38,878 bases of DNA from Alienimonas chondri (GTDB lineage: Bacteria > Planctomycetota > Planctomycetia > Planctomycetales > Planctomycetaceae). Below are positions 1 through 7,720 of the stretch, piece after piece. Within the stretch, counting starts at the first letter, position 1, and each line of letters begins with the position of its first letter. Position numbers and translations under genes: made by a program. The notes beneath the pieces are model-generated. The model saw nothing but the letters and a program-made list of their open reading frames with translations. It was not told the DNA's origin and ran no database searches. The stretch is from contig NZ_WTPX01000032.1 of NCBI RefSeq assembly GCF_013036045.1, positions 1 through 38,878 of the forward strand, read 5' to 3'.

Positions 1-25
1 GAACCGGGGCGGGTGTGCGGGGAGT

Positions 26-2050
26 TTACACAGCGGCCGCCGCGGAAACGCCATCGTGACGCCGCCGCCCCCGCTCTGACAAGGCGGCCGCCCTCCCCCG
101 CGCCGAACGAGCGGTTCGCAACGCCTGCACCGTGAAGATCACGGGGTACAGTCGTTCGTGATACCACAGCTTGGCGAAATAGAAGCCGATCGGGCTGGGC
201 GACGTCCATTCGCCCGACTCCACCTTCTCTAGTAACCACCGCACCCCCGCCCAAGGTTCCGGTCGTTCCGGGACGAGGCGGAGCAGAATCTCCGCTGCGA
301 GCGCCGTTTCCTCGACGGTCGACGGGCAATCCTTCGCCCCGCCCCACCCGCCGTCGGCGTTTTGGACCGACAGCAGAAAGTCGATGCCCTTCCCGCAGTG
401 CACCCCGTCGGCGGCGAGTTCCCGATCCACGTCCGCGAACGCCGCCAGCACCCGAGCGGTGCCGTAGACGGGGTTGATGTCGTCCGGGGCGTGCTGATTG
501 CCGAACCAGAGAGGGAGCCAGGAGCCGTCAGGGCGTTGCTGTTTGCGGAGGTAGGCGAAGCCGACATCACGAAATCGTGATTGCCCCCTGTGCCAGCCGA
601 TTCCGCAGTTATGCCACCGATTCTCAGGGCGGAACTGGCCATACGCGGCGGCAACCGCTTCATAGGGTGTGCCAACGACAGCACGCAACGCGTGAGCCGT
701 GAGGTCCGGTGCGCTGCGGTCGAACGGCAGCGTGCCCCACCCGCGGCAGAATGTCGGCACGCCGCCGTCGCGGTTCTGAAGGTTGAGCAACCAACCGATT
801 CCCTCTCTGAGCGCCTCCGCTTCGCCGTCGCCGTCAGGCGGCGCGCTTCCAGAGCGACTCGCGCCGCCTGACGGCGACGGCGAAGCGGGGGACGCCGAGA
901 GCGAGTGCAACGCCAGCACCGCCCCCGGCGTGTCGTCCGCGTCGGGCACGCCGCCGGGGAGGTCGGTCCACGCCCAGCCGCCGGGGGCGGCTCGCGTGTA
1001 GGGGTGCACTTCGCGGTACTGCTGACCGAGCAGCCAATCGCGGATCGGCGGGCGGGCCTCCTCCGGCAGGTCGTCGCCGAGGGCGTTCACGGCGAGCGTC
1101 GTCACCCAGGTGGCGAGGTTCGTATCGATCGGCCAACTGCCGTCCTCGCGGACGTTGCCGGTGAGGAATTCGACGCACTTTTTCGCCACCGGGTGATCGG
1201 CCCGGCCGGCGGCGGAGAGACTCATCAGCACGAAGCCGGTCAGCGGGGCCGCTTCGAGGAATCCGCCGTTGGACGGTTGGATCGATTCGAGCCGGTTCAT
1301 CACCCGCGCAACCGCAAGCGATCGCAGTCCCCGCAGGAGCGGATTGCGGCTGGGCTTCTTCACATGGCGAAGCTGGCCGATCGCGATCAGGGCCGGGAGG
1401 GCGTAGCTGACGACCGGCAGGCGGATCGAGGCGTAGAACCGCGGGGAGAGCGCCGCCAGTTCGAAGGGCAGCGCCGTCACCTTGCTCCACGGCACCAGCC
1501 CGGCGAGGGCGCTGTGGGTCAGGATCGGTACGCTGAAGGTCTTGTCCTTGCCGTACCGCTTGACCACCGCGTCGAACCCGCCAGCGGCGTCGAACCAGCG
1601 CCGGGCGTCGGCGACGACTTCGTCCCGCTTCGCCCGGTTCTCCGTGGGAACGTTCCAGACCGACAGCGTCGCCATCGCGAGGGCCGTCGTGGAGACGTTC
1701 GTCTTCGATTCGACCGTGTCCCCCCACCCGCCGTCGGCGTTGCGATGGGCGAGCAACCAGACGCAGGCGGAATCAATGTGAGCCCGAAGCGCAAGCGAGG
1801 GGATCGACGTCGCCCTTGGTTCCGCGTCCGCCATGCTGTCGGAGGTCGCGCCCCTCGCTTGCGCTTCGGGCTCACGGGCGAGCGAATACTGATGCAGGGC
1901 CATCGCCGCGACGGCGGTCGACAGAGCGCTGGTGGAGAGTTCGCCCTCCCAATGCCCCGCGTCGACGCGTTCGCTCAGCAGGTGGGCGACCGTCGCGTCC
2001 GTCGCGGCGTCGAGGCGTTGCGGGTCGATGCTGTCCGTCGCCCCGCTCAC
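26..2050 (-). CDS. Squalene-hopene-cyclase-like class II terpene cyclase
   Basis: Probable class II triterpene cyclase that protonates and cyclises a squalene-like substrate at the membrane. The 674 residues fit the family length of about 630-720. The acid motif DADD is at residues 370-373, and QW-type repeats such as NADGGWG (104-110) recur up to a C-terminal QNADGGWGG. The C-terminal block around FAKLWYHERLYP corresponds to the FPKVFYLKYHLYRHYFP-like end of SHC. The start is GTG at 2050; this GTG overlaps the TGA of the upstream ferredoxin-like gene by four bases (GTGA), so the two are probably translationally coupled. Two palindromic repeats are translated in frame (about residues 59-91 and 388-412), both in presumed inter-helix loops. 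Cyclase fold is well supported; product (hopene or another terpenoid) is inferred. Confidence 0.85.
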   Translation of the reverse strand: MSGATDSIDPQRLDAATDATVAHLLSERVDAGHWEGELSTSALSTAVAAMALHQYSLAREPEAQARGATSDSMADAEPRATSIPSLALRAHIDSACVWLLAHRNADGGWGDTVESKTNVSTTALAMATLSVWNVPTENRAKRDEVVADARRWFDAAGGFDAVVKRYGKDKTFSVPILTHSALAGLVPWSKVTALPFELAALSPRFYASIRLPVVSYALPALIAIGQLRHVKKPSRNPLLRGLRSLAVARVMNRLESIQPSNGGFLEAAPLTGFVLMSLSAAGRADHPVAKKCVEFLTGNVREDGSWPIDTNLATWVTTLAVNALGDDLPEEARPPIRDWLLGQQYREVHPYTRAAPGGWAWTDLPGGVPDADDTPGAVLALHSLSASPASPSPSGGASRSGSAPPDGDGEAEALREGIGWLLNLQNRDGGVPTFCRGWGTLPFDRSAPDLTAHALRAVVGTPYEAVAAAYGQFRPENRWHNCGIGWHRGQSRFRDVGFAYLRKQQRPDGSWLPLWFGNQHAPDDINPVYGTARVLAAFADVDRELAADGVHCGKGIDFLLSVQNADGGWGGAKDCPSTVEETALAAEILLRLVPERPEPWAGVRWLLEKVESGEWTSPSPIGFYFAKLWYHERLYPVIFTVQALRTARSARGRAAALSERGRRRHDGVSAAAAV
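817..888. repeat. Palindromic repeat family A, copy 1 (inside the cyclase gene)
   Basis: Perfect 29-bp inverted repeat, arms 817-845 and 860-888, with a 14-base loop at 846-859. Each arm contains CTTCGCCGTCGCCG or its complement. It lies inside the terpene cyclase reading frame and encodes a Ser/Pro/Gly/Asp-rich insert 15 residues after the DADD motif without breaking the frame. It is homologous to the copy at 5449-5524: the arms differ only in the TC/GG dinucleotide and outer bases, and the loops share 9 of 14 bases. Confidence 0.9.
1778..1875. repeat. Palindromic repeat family C (inside the cyclase gene)
   Basis: Perfect 25-bp inverted repeat, arms 1778-1802 and 1851-1875, with a 48-base centre. 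The arm core is AGCCCGAAGCGCAAGCGAGG. It lies in frame in the terpene cyclase, adding an Ala/Arg/Glu-rich stretch at residues 59-91 ahead of the first QW-type repeat. No second copy of this family was seen in the window. Confidence 0.9.
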
Positions 2051-3027
2051 AGGGCCAGCGCGTCCAAACCGTCGAGCATCGCGTCGAGGTCGTCCTTCAC
2101 GCGGTTCTCGAGGCCCTGCATGCCGACCGAGTCGCGGCCGTCCCGCAGCAGATGCACGTCCCGCTCGGCGGCGGCCTGCTTGAGCGGGTCGGCATCCGCG
2201 GCGCCGAACAGTTTAGAGAGGTCGATCTTAAAGTCGCCGGCGCCCTCGCCGTCCGCCCCGGCGATCGCGGGCGTTTTGTGGCCGGGGAACACGATCGCGT
2301 TTGCCGGGCAGACCCGACTGCACGCGGGACAGCCCTTCTTGCAGCTGTCCTGCTGTTCGACCAGTACGTCCCCGTCCCCATCGACGCCGTAGACGCCGAA
2401 CAGGCAGAAGTCGACGCACTCCATGCAGTTCGTGCAGCGGTCGTAGTCGATGACCGGATACCACCGGCGGGTCGTGGGTTCCTCAAACGTCGTCGGCGAG
2501 CGGGGGGCGTCCGCCCCCTGAGGCTCTGATGTGGCGATCGAACTCGAACGCTCAGGGGGCTGACGTCCCCCGCTCGCCGGTCCCAGGCTCAACCCCACCG
2601 TCGGCACGCTGCGTTCCTTGGCGATCCGCCGGATCTCCGTCAGGTACTCCTGCGGGTCGTCGCTGTCCCGCAGATCGAGGCAGTACAGCGAGCGGCCGGG
2701 GGCGTCAGGGCGAGAACCCGGCGTGGCTTCCTCCTCTTCAAAGCCGTGCAGCAGCGAGACACCGAACCGGCCGCGGACGTCCTGCCGATCGAGCGTCCAG
2801 AATGCTGCCCGCGGGAACAGCCAGCTCAGCACGATCGCATCGCCGGGCACGCCGCGGAGGTACAGCAGGCCGGGATGATCGGCGGCCATGTCCACGAGAT
2901 GCGGGACCAGAGAGAGATCAATCTCCGGGTCCATCAGCAGTTCGGCGGCGAGGGCCTCCTCCAACGCCTGCTTCGCCGGGTTCTTTCCCTGCGACTGCGA
3001 CAGCACGACGGTGAGTTTGCCGGCCAT
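2047..3027 (-). CDS. 4Fe-4S ferredoxin-domain protein of unknown role
   Basis: A 326-residue protein with an unrecognised N-terminal domain (about 1-147), a linker, and a C-terminal ferredoxin-like domain. The cluster ligands are C198, C201, C204 and C208 (CTNCMECVDFC) and C229, C233, C236 and C240 (CKKGCPACSRVCP), enough for two 4Fe-4S clusters, so electron transfer is likely. The ATG at 3027 was chosen because the frame upstream reads through a non-coding palindrome. The stop overlaps the cyclase GTG by four bases. A palindromic repeat is translated in the linker at residues 150-178. The physical link to a terpene cyclase and a GcvH-like gene suggests a redox step in the same pathway, but no function can be assigned from sequence. 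Confidence 0.85.
   Translation of the reverse strand: MAGKLTVVLSQSQGKNPAKQALEEALAAELLMDPEIDLSLVPHLVDMAADHPGLLYLRGVPGDAIVLSWLFPRAAFWTLDRQDVRGRFGVSLLHGFEEEEATPGSRPDAPGRSLYCLDLRDSDDPQEYLTEIRRIAKERSVPTVGLSLGPASGGRQPPERSSSIATSEPQGADAPRSPTTFEEPTTRRWYPVIDYDRCTNCMECVDFCLFGVYGVDGDGDVLVEQQDSCKKGCPACSRVCPANAIVFPGHKTPAIAGADGEGAGDFKIDLSKLFGAADADPLKQAAAERDVHLLRDGRDSVGMQGLENRVKDDLDAMLDGLDALAL
2494..2579. repeat. Palindromic repeat family B, copy 1 (inside the ferredoxin-like gene)
   Basis: Inverted repeat with 29-base arms at 2494-2522 and 2551-2579, matching at 27 of 29 positions, and a 28-base loop. The arm begins CGGCGAGCGGGGG and ends CCCCCTGAG. It is translated in frame as residues 150-178 of the ferredoxin-like protein, between the N-terminal domain and the cluster-binding domain. 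A second copy lies at 6926-7037 between genes. Confidence 0.88.
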
Positions 3028-3080
3028 GGAGGCTCGCGGAGGGTGTGGGGGGATTGGGGCGGCGATAGGTTCGGGCAAAT

Positions 3081-3163
3081 TCCAAGACCAAGAGATCAAG
3101 AACCAAAGATCGAGGTCGTTGCGATCAGCGGAGCGTTTTGGTTGTTGATCTCTTGGTCTTGGA
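3081..3163. repeat. Palindromic repeat family D (intergenic)
   Basis: Inverted repeat with 27-base arms at 3081-3107 and 3137-3163, matching at 26 of 27 positions. The arm begins TCCAAGACCAAGAGATCAA. It is clearly richer in A and T than its surroundings, which suggests a separate origin. It fills most of the 145-base gap between the gcvH-like gene and the ferredoxin-like gene and would form a long hairpin in a shared transcript, perhaps acting as an attenuator or processing site. Confidence 0.85.
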
Positions 3164-3172
3164 GCTTCCCCC

Positions 3173-3712
3173 TCACGTGTTCGCCTGACCCTTGATGATC
3201 CGCTGGGTCGTCTCCCAGACGCCGCCGAGGTGGTCGACGTATGCGGCGGCGTCCAGCAGCGGGGCGGCGGTGGCGAACTCGTAGAGCCAGCCGCCGCCGT
3301 CCTCCGCATCATACCCGGCCGCGTTGATGACCGAAGGGTCCGCCAGCGGCGCCGGGTTCAACGTGACGATCGTGCCGGCCGCCGGGGGGTGCATCGAGGA
3401 GAGCGCCTTGGCGCTTTCGATCTCCCCGATCGACGCCCCGGCGTCGACGGTTTGCCCTTCGTCGACGTTCCAATCGAGGAAGTACACGTCCTGCAGCAAT
3501 CGGCGTGAATAGGCCGTGAAGCCGACGCGGTAGATCGGTTCGCCGCCCTCCTGCCGATCGGTCGTCAGCAGCCACAGATGATTGCGGCAGTAGGCGCGGT
3601 CGGTCGGGAACTTGGCGAGGAACTCGCCCATGCGGAAGGTGGGCAGTTCCTCCCCGACAGACGGGTCCTCTGGGGACGCGTTCTCAGCAAGCGGAGCGGC
3701 GTCGGCGGACAA
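3173..3712 (-). CDS. GcvH-like lipoyl-carrier protein
   Basis: Glycine-cleavage H-protein-like lipoyl domain. The lipoylation motif is GEIESAKALSSM with the acceptor lysine at about residue 102 of the long form, and YRVGFTAYSRRLL matches the H-protein core. The longest form uses a TTG at 3712 (179 residues). An internal ATG at 3631 would give 152 residues, nearer the usual 125-135, so the start is uncertain. No gcvT, gcvP or lipoate ligase gene is adjacent. Instead the gene precedes the ferredoxin-like gene and the terpene cyclase on the same strand. It may serve glycine cleavage in trans or be a dedicated carrier in this cluster; the sequence cannot decide. Confidence 0.82.
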   Translation of the reverse strand: MSADAAPLAENASPEDPSVGEELPTFRMGEFLAKFPTDRAYCRNHLWLLTTDRQEGGEPIYRVGFTAYSRRLLQDVYFLDWNVDEGQTVDAGASIGEIESAKALSSMHPPAAGTIVTLNPAPLADPSVINAAGYDAEDGGGWLYEFATAAPLLDAAAYVDHLGGVWETTQRIIKGQANT

Positions 3713-3781
3713 ACGGCGTGAACCGAACGGGGGCGGGACGGATCAGTAAAGACCCGCCCCCCGCACGCCGCAACCGCCCGC

Positions 3782-4099
3782 ATGGCTCGGAAGTCTCGGA
3801 ACCGAATGCCGGATTGGTTCATTCAGCAGGACCGCTCCCCGCCCCGCTGCGAGCTGTGCCGGCACGAGTACGCCCGGCCCAAGCTCACGAAACACCACCT
3901 CGTCCCAAAGTCCCGCGGGGGGAGAGAGACCGTGCTGCTCTGCAAGCCGTGTCACAACACCGTGCACGCCACCTTCACGGAGAAGGAACTGGAACGCGAC
4001 TACCCCACGATCGAGGCGTTGAGCGACGCGGAGGAACTCCAGGGCTGGATCCGCTGGATTCGCAAACGCAAACCGGGCAAGAAGATCCGGGTGCGGTAA
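3782..4099 (+). CDS. Small HNH-type nuclease-like protein
   Basis: A 105-residue protein with a zinc-binding HNH-like core: C23 and C26 (CELC), the paired histidines H38-H39 (TKHHLVPKSRGG), C54 and C57-H58 (CKPCH) and a final H62. This is the layout of small stand-alone HNH proteins that are widespread in bacteria, and nuclease activity is inferred from the fold only. It is the only plus-strand gene in this part of the window. It faces serS with a shared hairpin at its stop codon. The start is ATG with no clear Shine-Dalgarno sequence. No restriction, phage or intron partner is nearby. Confidence 0.75.
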   Translation: MARKSRNRMPDWFIQQDRSPPRCELCRHEYARPKLTKHHLVPKSRGGRETVLLCKPCHNTVHATFTEKELERDYPTIEALSDAEELQGWIRWIRKRKPGKKIRVR

Positions 4100-4128
4100 C
4101 GCCGAGGCCCCGCGGAGCCTCGGCGTTA
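4097..4128. terminator. Bidirectional terminator hairpin between HNH gene and serS
   Basis: Perfect 12-bp stem, arms 4097-4108 and 4117-4128, with an 8-base loop. The left arm includes the TAA of the HNH gene. It lies in the 33-base gap between two convergent genes, as expected for a shared terminator, although no long T tract follows. Confidence 0.65.
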
Positions 4129-4132
4129 GGGA

Positions 4133-5434
4133 TTACCCGATCGAATCGAAGCCGCAGTAGGGCTGCAACACCTCGGGGATGCCGATCGATCCGTCTTCGC
4201 GCTGGTTGTTTTCCAGGAGGGCGATCAAGGCCCGGCTGACGGCGATCGCGGTGCCGTTGAGGGTGTGCACGAGGTCGGTGCCCTTCGCCGGTTTGCCCTC
4301 CTCGTCGGTCCGTTTGACCCGCACGTCGAGGCGGCGGGCTTGGTAGTCGGTGCAGTCGGAGCAGCTCGTCACCTCGCCCCATGATCCCTTCTGTCCTGAT
4401 CCGTTGTCTCGGCCGGGCATCCAGGCTTCGAGGTCGAACTTGCGGTACGCCGGGCCGCCGAGGTCGCCGGCGGCGATGTCCAGCACCCGATAGGGGATGC
4501 CGAGGCCGGTGAAGATCTCCTCTTCCAACGCCAGGATCTCGCCGTGCATGCGGCCGCTGGCGCCGAGATCGGCGGCGGTGAAGGCGAACAGTTCGACCTT
4601 CGTGAACTGATGCACGCGGTACAGCCCGCGGGTCGCCTTGCCGTAGGCGCCCGCCTCGGTGCGATAGCAGTGCGAGACGCCGGCGAGCTTCAGCGGCAGT
4701 TCGTTCGGCTCGAACGTCGTGCCGGCCCGCATGCCGCCGAGGGTGATCTCCGCGGTGGCGATCAGCGACAGATCCGTGCCCTCGACGCTGTAGATCTGCG
4801 TTTCCTCGCCCCGCGGGTTGAAGCCGGTGCCGCGCAGCACCTCCTCGCGGGCCAAGTCCGGCGTGGTGTGCGGGATGAAGCCGGCGGCGGTCGCTTTCTC
4901 GATCGCATAGCGGACCAGCGCCAGCTCCAGCAGGACCGCTTCCCGGGCGAGGAAGTAGAACCCGGCGCCGGTCGTTTTGGCGGCGCTGGCGAAGTCGACC
5001 AAGCCGTGCTTCTCGCACAGTTCCACATGGTCGAGCGGCTCAAACTCGAAGTTCGGCTTCTCGCCCTCCTCCCGCAGCATACGGCCGTCGTGCTCGCCGC
5101 CGTCGGGGGCGTCGGGGTGCGTGAGGTTGGGAATGAGAGCCTGAATCTCCCGCAGTTCTTCCTCGACCGCGGTTAGCTCCTCCGCGGCGGCGGCGACCTC
5201 TTTCTTTAGTTCGCCCGTGCGGGCGATGAGGGTCTGCCGTTCCTCCGGCGACGCCTTGGGGATGCCGGCGCCGGTCTCTTTCTGCTCGTGCTTGAGCGTT
5301 TCGGTCCGCTGGATCAGCTCGGACCGTTTGTCTCGCAGAAGCAGGAGACGCGGCAGGTCGACGTCCACGCCGCGGCGCCGGTTGTTGGCGACGACGGCGT
5401 CCGCGTTCTCGGCGATCAGATTGAGGTCCAGCAT
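4133..5434 (-). CDS. serS: Seryl-tRNA synthetase
   Basis: Class IIa seryl-tRNA synthetase, charging tRNA-Ser with serine in the cytoplasm. At 433 residues it is the usual size. The N-terminal MLDLNLIAENADAV block and the coiled-coil tRNA-binding arm (about residues 30-105) are present. Motif 2 reads CYRTEAGAYGKATRGLYR and motif 3 reads TLNGTAIAVSRALIALLENN, followed by GSIGIPEVLQPY. The ATG at 5434 matches the conserved N-terminus; the open frame continues upstream only through a palindromic repeat that abuts the start. It seems to be a single-gene unit ending at the hairpin shared with the HNH gene. Confidence 0.97.
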   Translation of the reverse strand: MLDLNLIAENADAVVANNRRRGVDVDLPRLLLLRDKRSELIQRTETLKHEQKETGAGIPKASPEERQTLIARTGELKKEVAAAAEELTAVEEELREIQALIPNLTHPDAPDGGEHDGRMLREEGEKPNFEFEPLDHVELCEKHGLVDFASAAKTTGAGFYFLAREAVLLELALVRYAIEKATAAGFIPHTTPDLAREEVLRGTGFNPRGEETQIYSVEGTDLSLIATAEITLGGMRAGTTFEPNELPLKLAGVSHCYRTEAGAYGKATRGLYRVHQFTKVELFAFTAADLGASGRMHGEILALEEEIFTGLGIPYRVLDIAAGDLGGPAYRKFDLEAWMPGRDNGSGQKGSWGEVTSCSDCTDYQARRLDVRVKRTDEEGKPAKGTDLVHTLNGTAIAVSRALIALLENNQREDGSIGIPEVLQPYCGFDSIG

Positions 5435-5448
5435 GCGGGAGAATCTAC

Positions 5449-5524
5449 CCCCGCTTCGCCGTCGCCGGTAGGCGGCGCGATCCCAGCGCAACGCGCGCCG
5501 CCTACCGGCGACGGCGAAGCGGGG
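5449..5524. repeat. Palindromic repeat family A, copy 2 (intergenic)
   Basis: Perfect 31-bp inverted repeat, arms 5449-5479 and 5494-5524, with a 14-base loop. It fills nearly the whole gap between the M20 peptidase stop (5529) and the serS start (5434), so it lies in the serS leader. It is the best-preserved copy of the element that also lies inside the cyclase gene. Confidence 0.92.
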
Positions 5525-5528
5525 CGAG

Positions 5529-6920
5529 TCACGCCTCTTGCGCCAGTTCCCACATCAGCCGGGCGCTGGCGAGGGCGCCGCGTTGGAAGGCATCCAGCGA
5601 GAAATGCTCGTCCGGGCTGTGCAGGCCGTCGCTGCTCAGTCCCCAACCGAGCAGCAGCACCGGGCAATTCAAGGTGTTCCCCAAGCTCCGCACGACCGGG
5701 ATCGACCCGCCGCCGCGGATCATCACCGGGGGGGTGCCGAACGCCGCTTCGATCGCCCGCTTCGCCGCTTCGAACGGCGGGGTGTTCGGTTCGAACATCA
5801 CCCCCGGCGTGCCGTGATAGGGCTTCACCGCGACCGTCACGCCCGCCGGGCAATGCCGTTCGATGTGCTGCCGAACCGCGGCGAGAATCACGTCCGGATC
5901 CTGATCGGGCACGAGACGGAACGTCAGCTTCGCGGAGGCCTTCGACGGCACGATCGTCTTCGGCCCCGGGCCCTGATAGCCGGCGGTGATGCCGTTCACG
6001 TCGCAGGTCGGGCGGGCCCAGCGGCGTTCGAGCGTCGTCCAGCCCGCCTCCCCCGTCAGCGCCGGGGAGCCGGTCGCGGCCAGGAAGCCCTGCTCGTCGA
6101 ACGGCAGCGCCGCCCACGCGGCACGCTCCTCGGGCGTGAGATCCCGCACGTCGTCGTAGAACCCGTCGACCGCGACGCGGCCCTCCGCGTCATGCAGCGA
6201 GGCGAGGATCGTCGCTAAAGCGTTCGCCGGATTGCGCACGCTGCCGCCGAACAGGCCGCTGTGCAGGTCGGCCTTCGGGCCGGTGACCGTCACCTCGCAC
6301 GCCGTGATGCCCCGCAGGCCGTAGCAGATCGCCGGGACGCCCTCGGCGAACTGGCTGGTGTCGGAGATCACCGCGGCGTCGCAGGCCAACTCCTCGCGAT
6401 GCGATTCGAGGAAGGCGTCGAGGTGGTCGCTGCCGACCTCTTCCTCGCCCTCGATGACGAACGTCACGTTCACCGGCGGCCCGCCGTGGGTCGCGTGCCA
6501 CGCGGCGACGGCCAGCGGGTGGGTCAGCATCTGTCCTTTGTCGTCCGTCGCTCCGCGGGCGTAGACCTTGCCGTCCCGCACCGTCGGTTCGAAGGGCGGC
6601 GTCGTCCACAGGTCCAGCGGATCCGGCGGCTGCACGTCGTAGTGCCCGTAGACCAGCAGCGTCGGGGCGCCGTCGATTCGCGGGGATTTCGCGAAAATGA
6701 TCGGGTGGCCGGGTTCCTCGGCGGAGCCGGTGTCGATCAGCTCCGCGGTACAGCCGGCGTTGGCGAGGAAGTCGCGGACCCACTCGGCGGCGGCCCGGCA
6801 ATCGCCGCGGTGGTCCGGGTTCGCGCTCACGCTGGGGATGTGGAGCAGCTCGAACAACGCCTCCCGGTTCGCCTCCGCGGACTCGGCGAGGCGGGCGGCG
6901 ACGGGGGCGAAGTCAGGCAT
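5529..6920 (-). CDS. M20-family metallo-dipeptidase
   Basis: Peptidase of the M20 (ArgE/DapE/ACY1/CPG2) family, a cytoplasmic two-zinc dipeptidase. The 463 residues are the normal size. Metal and catalytic residues are visible: GHYDVQP with H93 and D95, the bridging aspartate D126 in ARGATDDKGQ, the Glu pair E160-E161 in EGEEEVGS, and a C-terminal LHSPDEHF histidine. The dimerisation (lid) domain is the middle third, including LHSGLFGGSV. The sequence resembles the broad dipeptidase subgroup more than DapE or ArgE. The start is ATG at 6920. It is upstream of serS on the same strand, separated by a palindrome. Family is certain; substrate is unknown. Confidence 0.93.
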   Translation of the reverse strand: MPDFAPVAARLAESAEANREALFELLHIPSVSANPDHRGDCRAAAEWVRDFLANAGCTAELIDTGSAEEPGHPIIFAKSPRIDGAPTLLVYGHYDVQPPDPLDLWTTPPFEPTVRDGKVYARGATDDKGQMLTHPLAVAAWHATHGGPPVNVTFVIEGEEEVGSDHLDAFLESHREELACDAAVISDTSQFAEGVPAICYGLRGITACEVTVTGPKADLHSGLFGGSVRNPANALATILASLHDAEGRVAVDGFYDDVRDLTPEERAAWAALPFDEQGFLAATGSPALTGEAGWTTLERRWARPTCDVNGITAGYQGPGPKTIVPSKASAKLTFRLVPDQDPDVILAAVRQHIERHCPAGVTVAVKPYHGTPGVMFEPNTPPFEAAKRAIEAAFGTPPVMIRGGGSIPVVRSLGNTLNCPVLLLGWGLSSDGLHSPDEHFSLDAFQRGALASARLMWELAQEA

Positions 6921-6925
6921 GGCAC

Positions 6926-7037
6926 AGGCGAGCGGGGGGCGTCAGCCCCCTGAGCTTCCCGATTGCCCCAACGCATGCAACGACGGGGCGTGCGACGACC
7001 AGGGGAAACACAGCGGGCTGACGCCCGCCGCTCGCCT
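6926..7037. repeat. Palindromic repeat family B, copy 2 (intergenic)
   Basis: Imperfect inverted repeat, arms about 6926-6954 and 7011-7037, with a 56-base centre. The arms carry GGCGAGCGG and GGCGTCAGCCC as in the copy inside the ferredoxin-like gene. It fills the gap between the FHA gene stop and the M20 peptidase start. Confidence 0.82.
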
Positions 7038-7046
7038 CGCCTCGCT

Positions 7047-7508
7047 TCAAATCGGCACCACGTCCGACGAACTATCCGTACCGATGTCCCTCACGGTCGT
7101 CACGTCGTCGTGATCGCCGTTGGTGGGCGCCGGGTCGGCAACCGGCGGACCGGGCGGGGCGATGGAGATCACGCCGCTCTGCGAGGGATCCTGAAAGACC
7201 GTCACCCGTTCGAGCTTGTACCCCACGTCGCCGACCCGCAGCACGTCGCCGGGGGAAAGCGGCGCCTCGCGGGTCACCTTGCGATCGTTCACCCAGGTGC
7301 CGTTCAGACTGCCCAGATCCCGCACCCGCACGCGGCCGCTGGCCTCCGCGACGCAGCAGTGACGACGGCTGACCTTGGCGCTCCCCTTGGGCGACACGTC
7401 GCAGTCCGGGTGACGGCCGAAGAACAGCACCGGCCGATCGAGCGGCACGGAGCGATTCACGGGACGGCCCCCGTCGGCGGGCGGCAGCGGATTGAAGACG
7501 AGACGCAC
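7047..7508 (-). CDS. FHA-domain protein
   Basis: Forkhead-associated domain, which binds phosphothreonine peptides, usually downstream of Ser/Thr kinases. The core has G31-R32 (FFGRHPDCDV), S47-R48-R49-H50 (KVSRRHC) and N69-G70 (GSLNGTWVND). A short C-terminal tail rich in Asp, Pro and Ser follows. The start is chosen as GTG at 7508, giving 153 residues beginning MRLVFNPL just ahead of the domain. The frame stays open for another 170 codons upstream, overlapping the next gene, so a longer N-terminus is possible but unsupported. No kinase or phosphatase gene is adjacent. Confidence 0.78.
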   Translation of the reverse strand: MRLVFNPLPPADGGRPVNRSVPLDRPVLFFGRHPDCDVSPKGSAKVSRRHCCVAEASGRVRVRDLGSLNGTWVNDRKVTREAPLSPGDVLRVGDVGYKLERVTVFQDPSQSGVISIAPPGPPVADPAPTNGDHDDVTTVRDIGTDSSSDVVPI

Positions 7509-7720
7509 GGGCGAACGCGGGCCGGACGGAGGACGGGAGATTCTAGCACGCCCGACGACGATCGGTCCGCATTCCTCAATGCCTAAAGCCTGAATGTTCG
7601 CAAGAACGTCTGCCGGTTTGACGGTCGCTTGCGGTTTCGCGGGCGCTCCGGCTCTCCCGTGCGCCGCAAAGCCGCAAGCGATGCACAGAGCCGGCAGATC
7701 CGCCGCGAGCTGATCGAGGC

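Noticed and set aside
905-2392. Long plus-strand open frame antisense to the terpene cyclase
   Set aside because: Its translation is Arg/Gly/Ala-rich with no domain, whereas the opposite strand encodes a clear cyclase; typical high-GC shadow.
3782-4099. HNH protein considered as part of a defence or homing system
   Set aside because: No intron, restriction, toxin or phage gene is adjacent; it stands alone between housekeeping-like genes.
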